DNA of 64,000 bases, taken from contig NZ_CP071445.1 in NCBI RefSeq assembly GCF_017352195.1, positions 2,728,001 to 2,792,000 on the forward strand, given 5' to 3'. The notes under the pieces were generated by a model. The model made no database searches. It saw only the letters and a list, made by a program, of their open reading frames with translations, and was not told the origin of the DNA. Shown here piece by piece: positions 8,203-17,713 of this stretch. The number at the start of each line of letters is the position of its first letter. Position 1 is the stretch's first letter. A program made the position numbers and the translations under genes. Source of the stretch: Sedimentibacter sp. zth1. GTDB lineage: Bacteria; Bacillota; Clostridia; Tissierellales; Sedimentibacteraceae.

Positions 8203-11200
8203 TAATATTGAAATCGATTCGATTGATCAATTGGTATGGATTTAGCCAGATTACTGTTCCTGTAGGCTTCTTCACTTTGATTGCAGGTAAGAATGGAAAT
8301 GGTAAATCTGTATTATTGGACGCTATAAAATATGCACTATATGGGGACACAGTATTTAATAAATCTACAGAGAATAAAGGAAGCAGAACGGTGTCTTCTT
8401 ACACAAGAGGATTGCTTGATGCAACTGCAGGAACTTATATGAGACCGGCAGATCAAATGCCAAATGTATACACCCATATTGTGCTTGAAATGGAGGATGT
8501 AGAACTTGGAAAGAGTTTTATCCTTGGAACCGTTATAGACACAGACTCTAGTAACGGATTTGTAACTAGAAGATATGTCGTAGAGAATAAAACACTCGAG
8601 GGTGTTGTCCATACATATGAGGAAAATGGTCAGACTATTCCGTATAGTACATCTGAATTGCAGAAGGTTCTGGGTGTAAAAATGATGGATGTAAAAGAGG
8701 GCATGCTTAAGTTTATGCAGAGAACAGGACTGCGTTTAAATGAACAGCAGTTAGCTTCTTTCCGAAGAAAACTTCGGAGCATTATGTCTTATGATCCCAA
8801 TGCCAAGATTGATCAGTTTATTAGGGAAAGTGTATTAGATAAGAAGAAAGTTGATTTCTCCAAACTGGTAAAAGCAAAAAATAATATTGATTCATTGAAT
8901 GTGAATTTTGAAACCATTGATGCTGAAATTAAAGAACTTGAGTACATACTTAAGCTTTTCAATGGTTTGCAGAATGCTAAAAATGTTATCTTTACAGATA
9001 ATGTAAAAATTGCATATAAGCATTTATTGAAGTGCAAAAAAGATATAGAAGAAGCAGTAAGGAAAATGGATATTGCGACTAGACAGATTGCAGAAGATGA
9101 GAGAAAGCTTGAAGCTATCGCTACTCGTGAGAAAAAACAACGTGTGGATTATAATAAGGCAAAAGATAATTTAAGTTCGATGGACTGTGCAAAGGCAATT
9201 GACGAAGCTGAGCAGGCCTTACAGAATGCTAAGTCTGAAAAGGAAAAACTTGAAAAAGAAAAGAGTGCACTTAACGAATTCCAAACCAGAGTAAGTGAAT
9301 TGTTAGCCTTTTTTTATGAAGAGAATTTTAGAATAGAACAACAGGATGTATTGTCTTCATTAACTTTGGATAATTTTACAAAGATTCAGAAAGAAAGTAG
9401 TATCGATTATCTATTACAGGAAATCAAAAGGCACAGAGATGAATTTCTTGCTGAAATAACGAGAGCTGAGGATTCTTTAAAAGAAAATCAAAAACAACAA
9501 TCCAAGTGGCAGCAGGTAATTAATGATAGTAATTCCAAGAAGACAACATTTTCAGAAATACCTGATTATGTAGCGTTAAAGAATGAGATTAACAAAGAAT
9601 TTGAAAAGAGAGGTATAAAATCAGAAGCCTATTTTGCTTGTGAATATGTTATTGGGTTAACGGATGAGTCATGGCGTGATGCTATTGAAAGCTATCTTGG
9701 CAGACGTAGATATACCATACTTGTTGAGCCTGAATACTATAATATTGCTGATGATGTGCTTAATGGTTCAAAAAATAAATATGCCCATTTATTCAATACA
9801 AAGCTTTTAATGAAAAAAGAGGTTACGCCTAAAGAAGATTCCATTGTTCATTTTATTGAAGTGAAGAATCCAGTTGCAAAGCAATATTTTGATTATCAGC
9901 TTGGACGTTTTCACGCAACTACTAAGGATAAGGTTAAAATTTACGAGAATGCTATATCAAAAGAGGGCAGGGTATCAGTTGCTATGGATAGTTTCTTCCT
10001 GCGTTTTGATAAGATTAAATTCTATTGTTTAGGACAGGAAACAATAGAACTTAATAGAATTAAAGCTACAAAAGCATTGGAATCTTTGCTTACCGAATAT
10101 AAGGAATCTCAAGAACGATTGCAGCTTAAAAAATCAAAGAAGTCATACATGGAAACAGCTATGGAACTTTTTGGAGAGTATAATTTTGATGCTTGTAGAC
10201 TTTATGATGTAGCATTAATGGGGCTCACTAAAAAAAAGGATGATTTAGAACGCCTAAAAGAAGCACAAAAGAATAATCTGGAGTATATGGAGCTTGATGA
10301 ACAAGTAGGAAGACTCAAGAATGATCTTGAAGCTATAAATATAGAGTGTGACGCTATTCGTGGCGACAAATCTAATATGCAGATGGAATATAAAGAGAAT
10401 GAAAGCAAGCATAAGGAAAAGACTGACAGTATTGGTGCTATAGAAAGTAAATTAAAAGAATTAGAAACCACAAATAATGTTGTCTATGCGAAGACAATTG
10501 AAGATTATGAAAAGCATATCACAAATGGACCAGACAGTGCAGGTGGCACGTTGAAGGATAGAGCACGTTCTGAACGTTCATTGAGAGAAGCAGGTGAGAA
10601 GCTTACAGTAGCCCAAGCTTCATATAATGCTACCAGGACAGTAGATAATCGTTTGACAATGTCTGATAAGTCCAGAGCGGAATATGAGGCAAGAAAATCA
10701 AGAATTTGGATGGATGATTTGCAGGAGATACAGCAGAAGTTAAAAGAGCAGACTAGACGATATGAAGAAATCTTCAAGAATGAATTTGTACTTATGGTGC
10801 TCAAATCCTGTGAAGCAGCAAGAAACGATTTGAAACTAATAAATGCTGAATTAGCAAGATTGAAATTTAAATCTAAGTATGAATTTGATGTGAAATACGT
10901 TAAGGATGGTTCTGATTATGAAGAAATCCTTGATTATGCAAAGTATTTAAAAGAATGTGGGGAACTAGGGACTACATCTGAACAGATGACATTGGATGCG
11001 TTGACATCATATTCAAATGATAAGGGAGAGGAACTGGAAAAGAATATTCGAAATATTATCAACCGAATTATTGAAAACAATGATAAGGATCAAATCGAGC
11101 ATTATGCTGATTATCGTAACTATATGACATACGAGATATTGCTTACAAATGATGTCCTCAGAAAAGCTAAGCTTTCACAACAGTCTGGCTATAATTCAGG

Positions 11201-11495
11201 GGCTGAAGTTCAGATTCCATACATGCTAATTTTGTTATCTGCATTGTTGATGATTTACAATGATAAACTTAATTCAACAAGACTTGTTTTTATTGATGAA
11301 CCATTTTCAAAAATGGATCCAACTAATGTCAAAATCATGCTTGGATTTATGAAGGAGCAGAATCTTCAGATGATTTTCTGTGCACCTGATAAGACTGAGT
11401 TAATTGGTGATGAATGTGAAGTTGTAATGCCCGTTATTAGAACTCAAGCTGACTTGATGGAGATTGGTATTGTTAAAATGCACAAGGGAGTGTAG
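8199..11495 (+). CDS. jetC: Wadjet SMC-like ATPase JetC
   Basis: The 1098-aa motor of the Wadjet complex, a MukB-like SMC ATPase that topologically loads on plasmid DNA. Walker A is GKNGNGKS at residues 30-37 and Walker B is LVFIDEP starting at about residue 1029. Between them are two long coiled-coil arms (about 240-450 and 620-940) rich in E, K and Q, separated by a hinge-like segment around 480-600 (ESYLGRRRYTILVEPEYY). The C-terminal head ends with the family's APDKTELIGD stretch. It overlaps jetB (ATGA) and lies 3 bases before jetD. Length and layout fit JetC rather than SbcC or Rad50, which carry a zinc hook. Confidence 0.92.
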   Translation: MIILKSIRLINWYGFSQITVPVGFFTLIAGKNGNGKSVLLDAIKYALYGDTVFNKSTENKGSRTVSSYTRGLLDATAGTYMRPADQMPNVYTHIVLEMEDVELGKSFILGTVIDTDSSNGFVTRRYVVENKTLEGVVHTYEENGQTIPYSTSELQKVLGVKMMDVKEGMLKFMQRTGLRLNEQQLASFRRKLRSIMSYDPNAKIDQFIRESVLDKKKVDFSKLVKAKNNIDSLNVNFETIDAEIKELEYILKLFNGLQNAKNVIFTDNVKIAYKHLLKCKKDIEEAVRKMDIATRQIAEDERKLEAIATREKKQRVDYNKAKDNLSSMDCAKAIDEAEQALQNAKSEKEKLEKEKSALNEFQTRVSELLAFFYEENFRIEQQDVLSSLTLDNFTKIQKESSIDYLLQEIKRHRDEFLAEITRAEDSLKENQKQQSKWQQVINDSNSKKTTFSEIPDYVALKNEINKEFEKRGIKSEAYFACEYVIGLTDESWRDAIESYLGRRRYTILVEPEYYNIADDVLNGSKNKYAHLFNTKLLMKKEVTPKEDSIVHFIEVKNPVAKQYFDYQLGRFHATTKDKVKIYENAISKEGRVSVAMDSFFLRFDKIKFYCLGQETIELNRIKATKALESLLTEYKESQERLQLKKSKKSYMETAMELFGEYNFDACRLYDVALMGLTKKKDDLERLKEAQKNNLEYMELDEQVGRLKNDLEAINIECDAIRGDKSNMQMEYKENESKHKEKTDSIGAIESKLKELETTNNVVYAKTIEDYEKHITNGPDSAGGTLKDRARSERSLREAGEKLTVAQASYNATRTVDNRLTMSDKSRAEYEARKSRIWMDDLQEIQQKLKEQTRRYEEIFKNEFVLMVLKSCEAARNDLKLINAELARLKFKSKYEFDVKYVKDGSDYEEILDYAKYLKECGELGTTSEQMTLDALTSYSNDKGEELEKNIRNIINRIIENNDKDQIEHYADYRNYMTYEILLTNDVLRKAKLSQQSGYNSGAEVQIPYMLILLSALLMIYNDKLNSTRLVFIDEPFSKMDPTNVKIMLGFMKEQNLQMIFCAPDKTELIGDECEVVMPVIRTQADLMEIGIVKMHKGV

Positions 11496-11498
11496 TGA

Positions 11499-12716
11499 GT
11501 GAAATACGAGGAGAAGATACTTAAGCTTTTGGTTGAAAAATATCGTAAGAGTAAAAAGGACTTTGGTGATAATAAAACCAATAGAAGAACTCAGGTCAAA
11601 CCGGAAAAGTTATATAAAAAATATAACGCTAACGATGGTGATTTTGAAGAAATATCAAGACTTAATAAAATGGTAAATGAGTTGACAGAGAAAGGCTTTG
11701 TTTATAGTGATATAGAAATCTTTGGAACACAAATACAGAGCATATATCTCGTTGATGAGCGAATTCAGGATATTGAGAAATATCTAATAGATAAGTATGG
11801 ATATGTGTCGAAAGACATGCAGATTGAGCAGTTGCAAGCTCTGATTGACTGCTACATAAATGCTTCACCTATATGTGAAAAAGAATGCGTACTGTTATCG
11901 GAGAGTATAGATAATAGAAGAATTCCAAAGAACATAGAGGCACTTGATGATGTTTTCAAAGCGATTTCGTTTATAGAGAATAATTTGGATGATTTATACA
12001 TCAGAGAAGTTTCGATGAAAGTTTATGGTGATTCAAAGTTCTTTGAGACTGTAACGTTACAACAGGTGTGTACTTTGTTATGTAAGTATTCAGATAGAAC
12101 AAATGAAGACAATGAGCTGATTGATGAAGTCCTGGTGGATTATCATATTTATAAAGAGCCTCAGAAACTTTGCATTAAAGGAAACGTGGTTATAACTATT
12201 TTTGGCATAGAGGTGGATGTAAGTGTTTTCTCTGAAGGAATAGAGTTCATGGCATCAGATTTTGAAAACATTCAGTCTGTAAATATACGTACTACGAAGT
12301 TCATGACTATTGAGAATAGGACAGCATATTTAAGGTACAAGGACGATGATATTGTTACCTTTTATCTTGGAGGTTATGCAAACAGATATCAACGAGAATT
12401 TATAAAGCTGATTTATGACTCAAATCCAGAGAAAAAATATTTACATTTTGGAGACATTGATGCAGGCGGTTACTGGATACATCACAATTTGTGTGAGATT
12501 ACAGGGATTGCTTTTGATTTGTTTTGTATGTCATCTGACGAGCTTAAGAATAAAGAGTATGAGTCTTGTTTACATGGACTAACGGAAAATGATATAACAA
12601 GACTTCAGGAATTAAAAGAGATGGATGAATATGCCGATACAGTGAATTATATGTTAGATCACAATGTAAAACTGGAGCAGGAAATAATCAGTTTGGCTTT
12701 GATGAATAGGAAGTGA
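11499..12716 (+). CDS. jetD: Wadjet nuclease JetD (DUF2220/TOPRIM-like)
   Basis: The 405-aa nuclease subunit of Wadjet, which cleaves plasmid DNA after loop extrusion. The C-terminal third has the TOPRIM-like core YLHFGDIDAGGYWIHHNL (about residues 310-328), with acidic residues expected to bind metal. The N-terminal part is a helical arm. The start is GTG at 11499 with AAGGGAG upstream; no ATG fits better. It completes jetABCD in the canonical order. The downstream 590 bases hold no gene but contain interleaved dyads, a terminator and a promoter, described separately. Confidence 0.88.
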   Translation: MKYEEKILKLLVEKYRKSKKDFGDNKTNRRTQVKPEKLYKKYNANDGDFEEISRLNKMVNELTEKGFVYSDIEIFGTQIQSIYLVDERIQDIEKYLIDKYGYVSKDMQIEQLQALIDCYINASPICEKECVLLSESIDNRRIPKNIEALDDVFKAISFIENNLDDLYIREVSMKVYGDSKFFETVTLQQVCTLLCKYSDRTNEDNELIDEVLVDYHIYKEPQKLCIKGNVVITIFGIEVDVSVFSEGIEFMASDFENIQSVNIRTTKFMTIENRTAYLRYKDDDIVTFYLGGYANRYQREFIKLIYDSNPEKKYLHFGDIDAGGYWIHHNLCEITGIAFDLFCMSSDELKNKEYESCLHGLTENDITRLQELKEMDEYADTVNYMLDHNVKLEQEIISLALMNRK

Positions 12717-12734
12717 CATCTCGAGAAAGTGCTC

Positions 12735-12786
12735 AGAACGACAACTGGGGACGTCAGATTACGCAAAAACCCAGTCTGACGGTTCT
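12735..12786 (+). other. Interleaved dyads directly after jetD, possible RNA pseudoknot
   Basis: Three perfect inverted repeats occur in 52 bases: AGAAC/GTTCT (12735-12739 with 12782-12786), CTGGG/CCCAG (12745-12749 with 12770-12774) and CGTCAGA/TCTGACG (12752-12758 with 12775-12781). The two inner pairs interleave (a-b-a'-b'), as in an H-type pseudoknot, and the outer pair encloses them. The start is 19 bases after the jetD stop, and the block is more GC-rich than its surroundings. It is followed by a weak T-run. It could be a structured 3' UTR, an unusual terminator, or the end of a lost mobile element. Confidence 0.5.
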
Positions 12787-13124
12787 ATCTTGATTTTTAT
12801 AGAGTTGTTCTAAAAATTAACCATAACAAAGTTTATAGAATAGTTTTATATTATTTATGATGTGAAAATCATTAGAAGTATTGTGGCTGTCAATTAATAT
12901 ATGATTAAATGTAGAGTTTATGCTTGGAGATAATTTTAAACAATATAATTTGTTACATTTATTATTATCCAAAATATATTATTTTTTTATAAAATTAAAA
13001 AATTAACAAGAGATTTTGTTACATTTATTATTATTTATTTGTTACAATTATTTTTATATATCAACAATAGCCTAAAATCAAAGAATTTTAAGGTTTTTGA
13101 GCAAATATTGAAGTGCGTTTTATT

Positions 13125-13155
13125 TTCCCGCAGACTAAGGTTTGCGGGAATTTTT
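13125..13155 (+). terminator. Rho-independent terminator in the jetD to RM-locus gap
   Basis: An 8-bp stem TTCCCGCA/TGCGGGAA (13125-13132 with 13143-13150) with a 10-base loop is followed by five T. It lies 410 bases beyond jetD and before the promoter of the next operon. The rest of the 12787-13240 gap is very AT-rich and shows no gene. Confidence 0.75.
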
Positions 13156-13240
13156 AATGTGGGGGTCTTATGAATATTAGGATTTTGTTTTATAAAATAA
13201 GATTTAACAATATTTAAATTAAAAATATTAAAACTTAGTA

Positions 13241-13269
13241 TTGACATACTAAAATATTCAATGTATTAT
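13241..13269 (+). promoter_or_regulatory. Promoter of the restriction-modification locus
   Basis: Consensus TTGACA at 13241-13246 and TATTAT at 13264-13269 are separated by 17 bp. The TTG start codon of the first gene lies 42 bases further on. A terminator precedes it by 86 bases, which supports a new transcription unit. Confidence 0.7.
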
Positions 13270-13310
13270 TTGAAGTGTATTATAGTAAAAAAATTGAAAG
13301 GAGGATTAAC

Positions 13311-14894
13311 TTGGATATTAACATAGATTTGGCATTGAATCGATTATACCAAAGGGAGATAGTTACTAGAGAGCAGTTACTAAATGAAATGTTAAGAGTT
13401 AAGCTTACGCAAAGACAATTGCAGTCTAGTGCAAAAGACATTAAAGATAAAGAAAAACTATTTCAGTTTATGAAAAAAGTGACAGAAGATGAGCTAGGAT
13501 TTTTTCCTGCTGATAGAGACGATTTTATAGTGATATATGAAACACTTAAAGGCGTGGATTTGATTGAGTTTGCCTTAAAAATATTTAAGGATGATAAAAT
13601 GGGAACAATCGTGTCACCCAGTTACCTAACGGAATTTATTCGAGATACGGCATTAGGAGTTAATCCTAAAAAAATACTAATAACAGAAGCTGAAAAGCAT
13701 CTTGCGGCGTTAGGGAGATTTATTGATACATTTGCTGACTCTCAAATTACTTTAACAACGCAATCAAAACCAATGTACTTATTACTTCAATTAGCATTCG
13801 GCTATGAAAATAATATCAAAATAATATTTGAATCCATTTATACACAATGCTTGAGTGGTGAGAAATATGATTATATTTACTCTATTCCAACTTTTGGATA
13901 TAAACCGGATAACTTTAAACATAAGTTTTTTACAAGGGATAGCGAGGGGATAGCAGTTGAAAATCTGCTGAAACACCTAGAGGAAGATGGTTATTTGAAC
14001 ATAATCATACCAGCTAAAATAACTTTTTCTGGTATGGGCTATGAAAGATTAAGAAAATTTATTACTGAATATTATTGTCTAAAAAACATCTTCATTTTAC
14101 CTGAAGGTACCTTTAGACCAGCAACATCTATTAAAACGTATTTATTTGTAATTACAAAAGCACTTCATGACAAGATTGAAGTTGGTACATTAAACTTAGA
14201 TAAAGAGCGTTTTTATGTAGATGTTAAAAAACAAATTGATATGAAAGAGTTCATAATTCATGAAGACTGGCGTGTTGAGTTGCTACTCTCTGATGATGAT
14301 GCTAATATTAAGAAATTTAAGAATTCAAGCTTAGAAAAGATTAAAATTAAAGAAATTGCGGAGGTATTTAGAGGAAAGTCTATCCTTAAAAAAGATACTT
14401 CTGTTGGAAATGTTTCAGTACTTAATATTTCTAATATTGAAGATGGTGAGATTAACTACTTAGATATGGATACCATTGATGAAGAAGAACGAAAAATTAA
14501 AAGATATGAACTGTTAAATAATGATGTAGTACTTTCATGTAGGGGAACAGCAATCAAATCAGCAGTTTTTAAAGAACAGGATAAGTTGGTAATTGCTTCT
14601 GCAAATGTAATTGTTATTAGACCTAAAGAAAAAGTATTGGGAGAATATATCAAAATATTTTTTGAAAGTCCTATTGGCATGGCTATTATTAAAAGCTTTC
14701 AACGAGGAACAACAGTAATGAATATCAACCACTCTGACATTATGGAGATGGAGATTACATTATTGACCCTGCGAGAACAAGAAAATATGGTAAAAAGGTA
14801 TGCTGAGGAATCGAGTATTTATAAAGAGGCAGTCAATATAGCTAAAAAAAGATGGAGCAGTACAAAGATAAATCTTTACAATCAATTAACTTAG
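13311..14894 (+). CDS. Degenerate N6-adenine methyltransferase fused to a type I specificity (TRD) domain
   Basis: A 527-aa protein with HsdM-like and HsdS-like parts. Residues 1-320 follow the layout of a type I methyltransferase (MGTIVSPSYLTEFI resembles the region before motif I, and IIPAKITFSGMGYERLRKFI resembles the region after motif IV). The SAM motif is absent, and where NPPF/Y is expected there is YSIPTFGY (about residues 190-197). Residues 340-520 resemble one TRD of HsdS (LKKDTSVGNVSVLNISNI, NNDVVLSCRGTA). TTG at 13311 is chosen because GGAGG ends six bases before it. It lies upstream of intact hsdM, hsdS and hsdR in the same direction. It may be a regulatory, decoy or specificity subunit rather than an enzyme. 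Confidence 0.7.
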   Translation: MDINIDLALNRLYQREIVTREQLLNEMLRVKLTQRQLQSSAKDIKDKEKLFQFMKKVTEDELGFFPADRDDFIVIYETLKGVDLIEFALKIFKDDKMGTIVSPSYLTEFIRDTALGVNPKKILITEAEKHLAALGRFIDTFADSQITLTTQSKPMYLLLQLAFGYENNIKIIFESIYTQCLSGEKYDYIYSIPTFGYKPDNFKHKFFTRDSEGIAVENLLKHLEEDGYLNIIIPAKITFSGMGYERLRKFITEYYCLKNIFILPEGTFRPATSIKTYLFVITKALHDKIEVGTLNLDKERFYVDVKKQIDMKEFIIHEDWRVELLLSDDDANIKKFKNSSLEKIKIKEIAEVFRGKSILKKDTSVGNVSVLNISNIEDGEINYLDMDTIDEEERKIKRYELLNNDVVLSCRGTAIKSAVFKEQDKLVIASANVIVIRPKEKVLGEYIKIFFESPIGMAIIKSFQRGTTVMNINHSDIMEMEITLLTLREQENMVKRYAEESSIYKEAVNIAKKRWSSTKINLYNQLT

Positions 14895-15027
14895 GAAGTT
14901 AAGCGTATGGAAGAAAAAAGTATTTAAAGGTCAGATAATTATGAAAAAAAGTTATCCAATGTTGCTAGGATAATAGAACTTAAAGCTTATGTAAAATTAT
15001 AAGTACAAAAAATGGAGGACTAAAATA

Positions 15028-16509
15028 ATGTCAGTGAGTTTAGAGTTTGAAAACAAATTGTGGGAAATGGCAGATAAGCTAAGAGGAAATATTGAAAGTA
15101 GTGAGTATAAGCACGTGGTACTTGGGTTGATATTTCTAAAATATATCTCAGATGCATTTGATGAAAAGCACGCAGAGCTAGTAGCCGAAGGGGAAGGCTT
15201 TGAAGAGGATAGAGATGCATATGCAGAAGAAAGTATATTCTTTGTGCCGCCAAGTGCTAGATGGGAATTTATCAAACAAAGTGCAAAACAAAGTACAATT
15301 GGACAAATAATTGATGATGCTATGATCACCATTGAAAGGGAGAATGCTACACTTAAAGGGGTACTTCCTAAGAACTATGCAAGACCTGAGATAGATAAAA
15401 CAAAACTAGGAGAGCTCGTAGATTTATTTTCATTTAATTTAGGAAGTAAAGAAGCAAGAGCGAAGGACGTATTAGGGCGAGTTTACGAATACTTCCTAGG
15501 TAAGTTTGGAAGCTCTGAAGGTGAGTTCTATACCCCTCCTACTATTGTTAAATTGCTAGTTGGAATGATAGAGCCTTTTCAAGGTAGAGTATACGATCCA
15601 TGTTGCGGATCAGGTGGTATGTTTGTACAATCAAAAAAGTTTGTTGAAGAGCATCGTGGGCGAAAAGATGATATTCATATCTTTGGTCAAGAATTCACCG
15701 CAACTACTTGGAGACTTTGTAAAATGAATCTGGCAGTACGAGGAATAGATGGTGACTTAGGAGATAGAGATGCTGATACCTTCAGTAATGACCTGCATAA
15801 AAATCTTAGAGCTGACTTTGTTCTTGCTAATCCACCATTTAATATTAGTGATTACACATTAATTCAAGATGATGTTCGTTGGAAATATGGAATTCCACCA
15901 CAAAATAATGCTAACTATGCTTGGATTGAGCATATGATTAGCAAGCTATCTCCTAGAGGTATAGCAGGATTTGTACTTGCCAATGGCTCTATGAGTACAT
16001 CTATAAAAGCAGAAGCGGAGATTAGAAAAAATATTATCGAAGCAGGACTTGTAGATTGTATAGTAACTATGCCTACAAATTTGTTTTATAATGTGACAAT
16101 TCCAGTTTGTTTGTGGTTTATATCTAAGAAAAAAGAAAATAGAAAAGACAAAATCTTATTCATAGATGCAAGAAAAATGGGCACGATGGTTACCAGAAAA
16201 CATCGAGAATTATCTGATGATGAAATAAAAGCAATCTATGATACCTACCATAACTGGCGAGAAGAAAAAGAAGAATATGAGGATGTACAAGGCTTCTGTA
16301 AATCTGCAGACATTGAAGAAGTAAGGGGACATGAGTACATCTTAACACCTGGTAGATATGTTGGGATTGAAGAAGTAGAAGAGGATGGAGAGCCATTCGA
16401 TGAAAAGATGACGAGATTGACAGGAGAACTAGCAGAAATGTTTTCTAAATCCCATGAGCTTGAAGATGAAATAAAGCAGCGATTGGGGGCGATTGGGTAT
16501 GAATTCTAA
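15028..16509 (+). CDS. hsdM: Type I restriction-modification system methyltransferase subunit HsdM
   Basis: Methylates adenine in the asymmetric recognition site together with HsdS. The 493-aa protein has the N-terminal helical HsdM_N domain ([21 protein letters not shown]), the SAM motif [10 protein letters not shown] at about residues 190-199, and the catalytic NPPF at about 268-271. Length is normal for the family. TGGAGG lies upstream of ATG 15028. The 3' end overlaps hsdS, and M, S and R are tightly packed, so they form an operon. Codon use and composition match neighbouring genes. Confidence 0.96.
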   Translation: MSVSLEFENKLWEMADKLRGNIESSEYKHVVLGLIFLKYISDAFDEKHAELVAEGEGFEEDRDAYAEESIFFVPPSARWEFIKQSAKQSTIGQIIDDAMITIERENATLKGVLPKNYARPEIDKTKLGELVDLFSFNLGSKEARAKDVLGRVYEYFLGKFGSSEGEFYTPPTIVKLLVGMIEPFQGRVYDPCCGSGGMFVQSKKFVEEHRGRKDDIHIFGQEFTATTWRLCKMNLAVRGIDGDLGDRDADTFSNDLHKNLRADFVLANPPFNISDYTLIQDDVRWKYGIPPQNNANYAWIEHMISKLSPRGIAGFVLANGSMSTSIKAEAEIRKNIIEAGLVDCIVTMPTNLFYNVTIPVCLWFISKKKENRKDKILFIDARKMGTMVTRKHRELSDDEIKAIYDTYHNWREEKEEYEDVQGFCKSADIEEVRGHEYILTPGRYVGIEEVEEDGEPFDEKMTRLTGELAEMFSKSHELEDEIKQRLGAIGYEF

Positions 16510-17713
16510 GGACATGTCAGATTGTGGATATTTGCCTTTACCCGATGTCTTGTCTTTTATTGTTGACAATAGAGGCAAAACTGTACCAACAGCTGAATTT
16601 GGTATTCCTCTTATTGCTACGAATTGCATCAAGAATAATGAACTATATCCTGTTTTTGAAAAGATTAGATATCTTTCTGAAGAAACTTATAAAAATTGGT
16701 TCAGGGCCCACCCGATACCCGGTGATATTATTTTTGTTAATAAAGGAGCCCCTGGTAGAGTTTGTCTAGTGCCAGATCCTGTTGGATTTTGTATTGCGCA
16801 AGACATGATGGCATTTAGAGTAAATGATAAAATCATTAACAATAAATATTTATTTGCGGTATTAAGGAGTCCACAATTTCAAACACAAATTGAGCAGTTT
16901 CATGTAGGAACACTAATTCCTCATTTCAAAAAAGGTGATCTTGATAAACTGTTAATACCAGTTCCATCAATGAACGTACAGAAGTTTATCGGTGAAACCT
17001 ATTATGATTTGTGTTCTAAAATCGAAGTTAACAATCGAATCAATAAAAACCTTGAAGAAATGGCACAAGCTATTTTCAAAAGCTGGTTTGTAGATTTTGA
17101 ACCATTTCGAGATGGTGAGTTTGAGGACAGCGAGTTAGGAAGGATACCTAAGGGGTGGAGAGTTGGTGCTTTGGGTGAATGTATGCAATTATTTGATTCG
17201 AAAAGAGTCCCTCTTTCCAGCAGACAGAGAGCAAACATAGAAAAGAAATATCCATATTACGGTGCCACTTCCCTGATGGACTATGTTGACAACTACCTCT
17301 TTGATGGGTTATTTGTTTTATTAGGTGAAGATGGTTCAGTAATTGATAGCAAGGGATATCCTATTTTACAATATGTATGGGGAAAATTTTGGGTAAACAA
17401 CCATGCACATATAATGAAAGGCAAAAACGGCTTTGATGAAAATAGCTTATTTATGTTATTAAAAAACACTAACGTTCAAAGTATTGTTACTGGGGCTGTA
17501 CAGTTGAAAATTAATCAAAGAAATTTGAATTCATTGTGTGTAATTATCCCTTCAAAGGAGAGCCTGGAAAATTTCAACGGACTCTTGTCCCCTTTGTTTG
17601 AAGCCAGAAGAAACAATGAAGAACAAATCTCACGATTAATTAAAATTCGTGACTCCCTACTACCAAAACTTATGAGCGGAGAAATCAGAGTACCAACAGC
17701 GGAGGTGAAATAA
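16499..17713 (+). CDS. hsdS: Type I restriction-modification specificity subunit HsdS
   Basis: Determines the DNA sequence recognised by the M and R subunits. The 404-aa protein has the usual two target-recognition domains separated by conserved helices. TRD1 covers about residues 1-165, the first conserved helix includes [26 protein letters not shown]2 covers about 220-370, and the second helix is [26 protein letters not shown] at 16499 is preferred to TTG at 16493 because of spacing from GGGGG at 16485-16489; either start overlaps the end of hsdM. No inverted repeats or second hsdS copy suggesting phase-variable shuffling are seen, but the fused TRD protein upstream is a possible alternative specificity module. 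Confidence 0.93.
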   Translation: MNSKDMSDCGYLPLPDVLSFIVDNRGKTVPTAEFGIPLIATNCIKNNELYPVFEKIRYLSEETYKNWFRAHPIPGDIIFVNKGAPGRVCLVPDPVGFCIAQDMMAFRVNDKIINNKYLFAVLRSPQFQTQIEQFHVGTLIPHFKKGDLDKLLIPVPSMNVQKFIGETYYDLCSKIEVNNRINKNLEEMAQAIFKSWFVDFEPFRDGEFEDSELGRIPKGWRVGALGECMQLFDSKRVPLSSRQRANIEKKYPYYGATSLMDYVDNYLFDGLFVLLGEDGSVIDSKGYPILQYVWGKFWVNNHAHIMKGKNGFDENSLFMLLKNTNVQSIVTGAVQLKINQRNLNSLCVIIPSKESLENFNGLLSPLFEARRNNEEQISRLIKIRDSLLPKLMSGEIRVPTAEVK

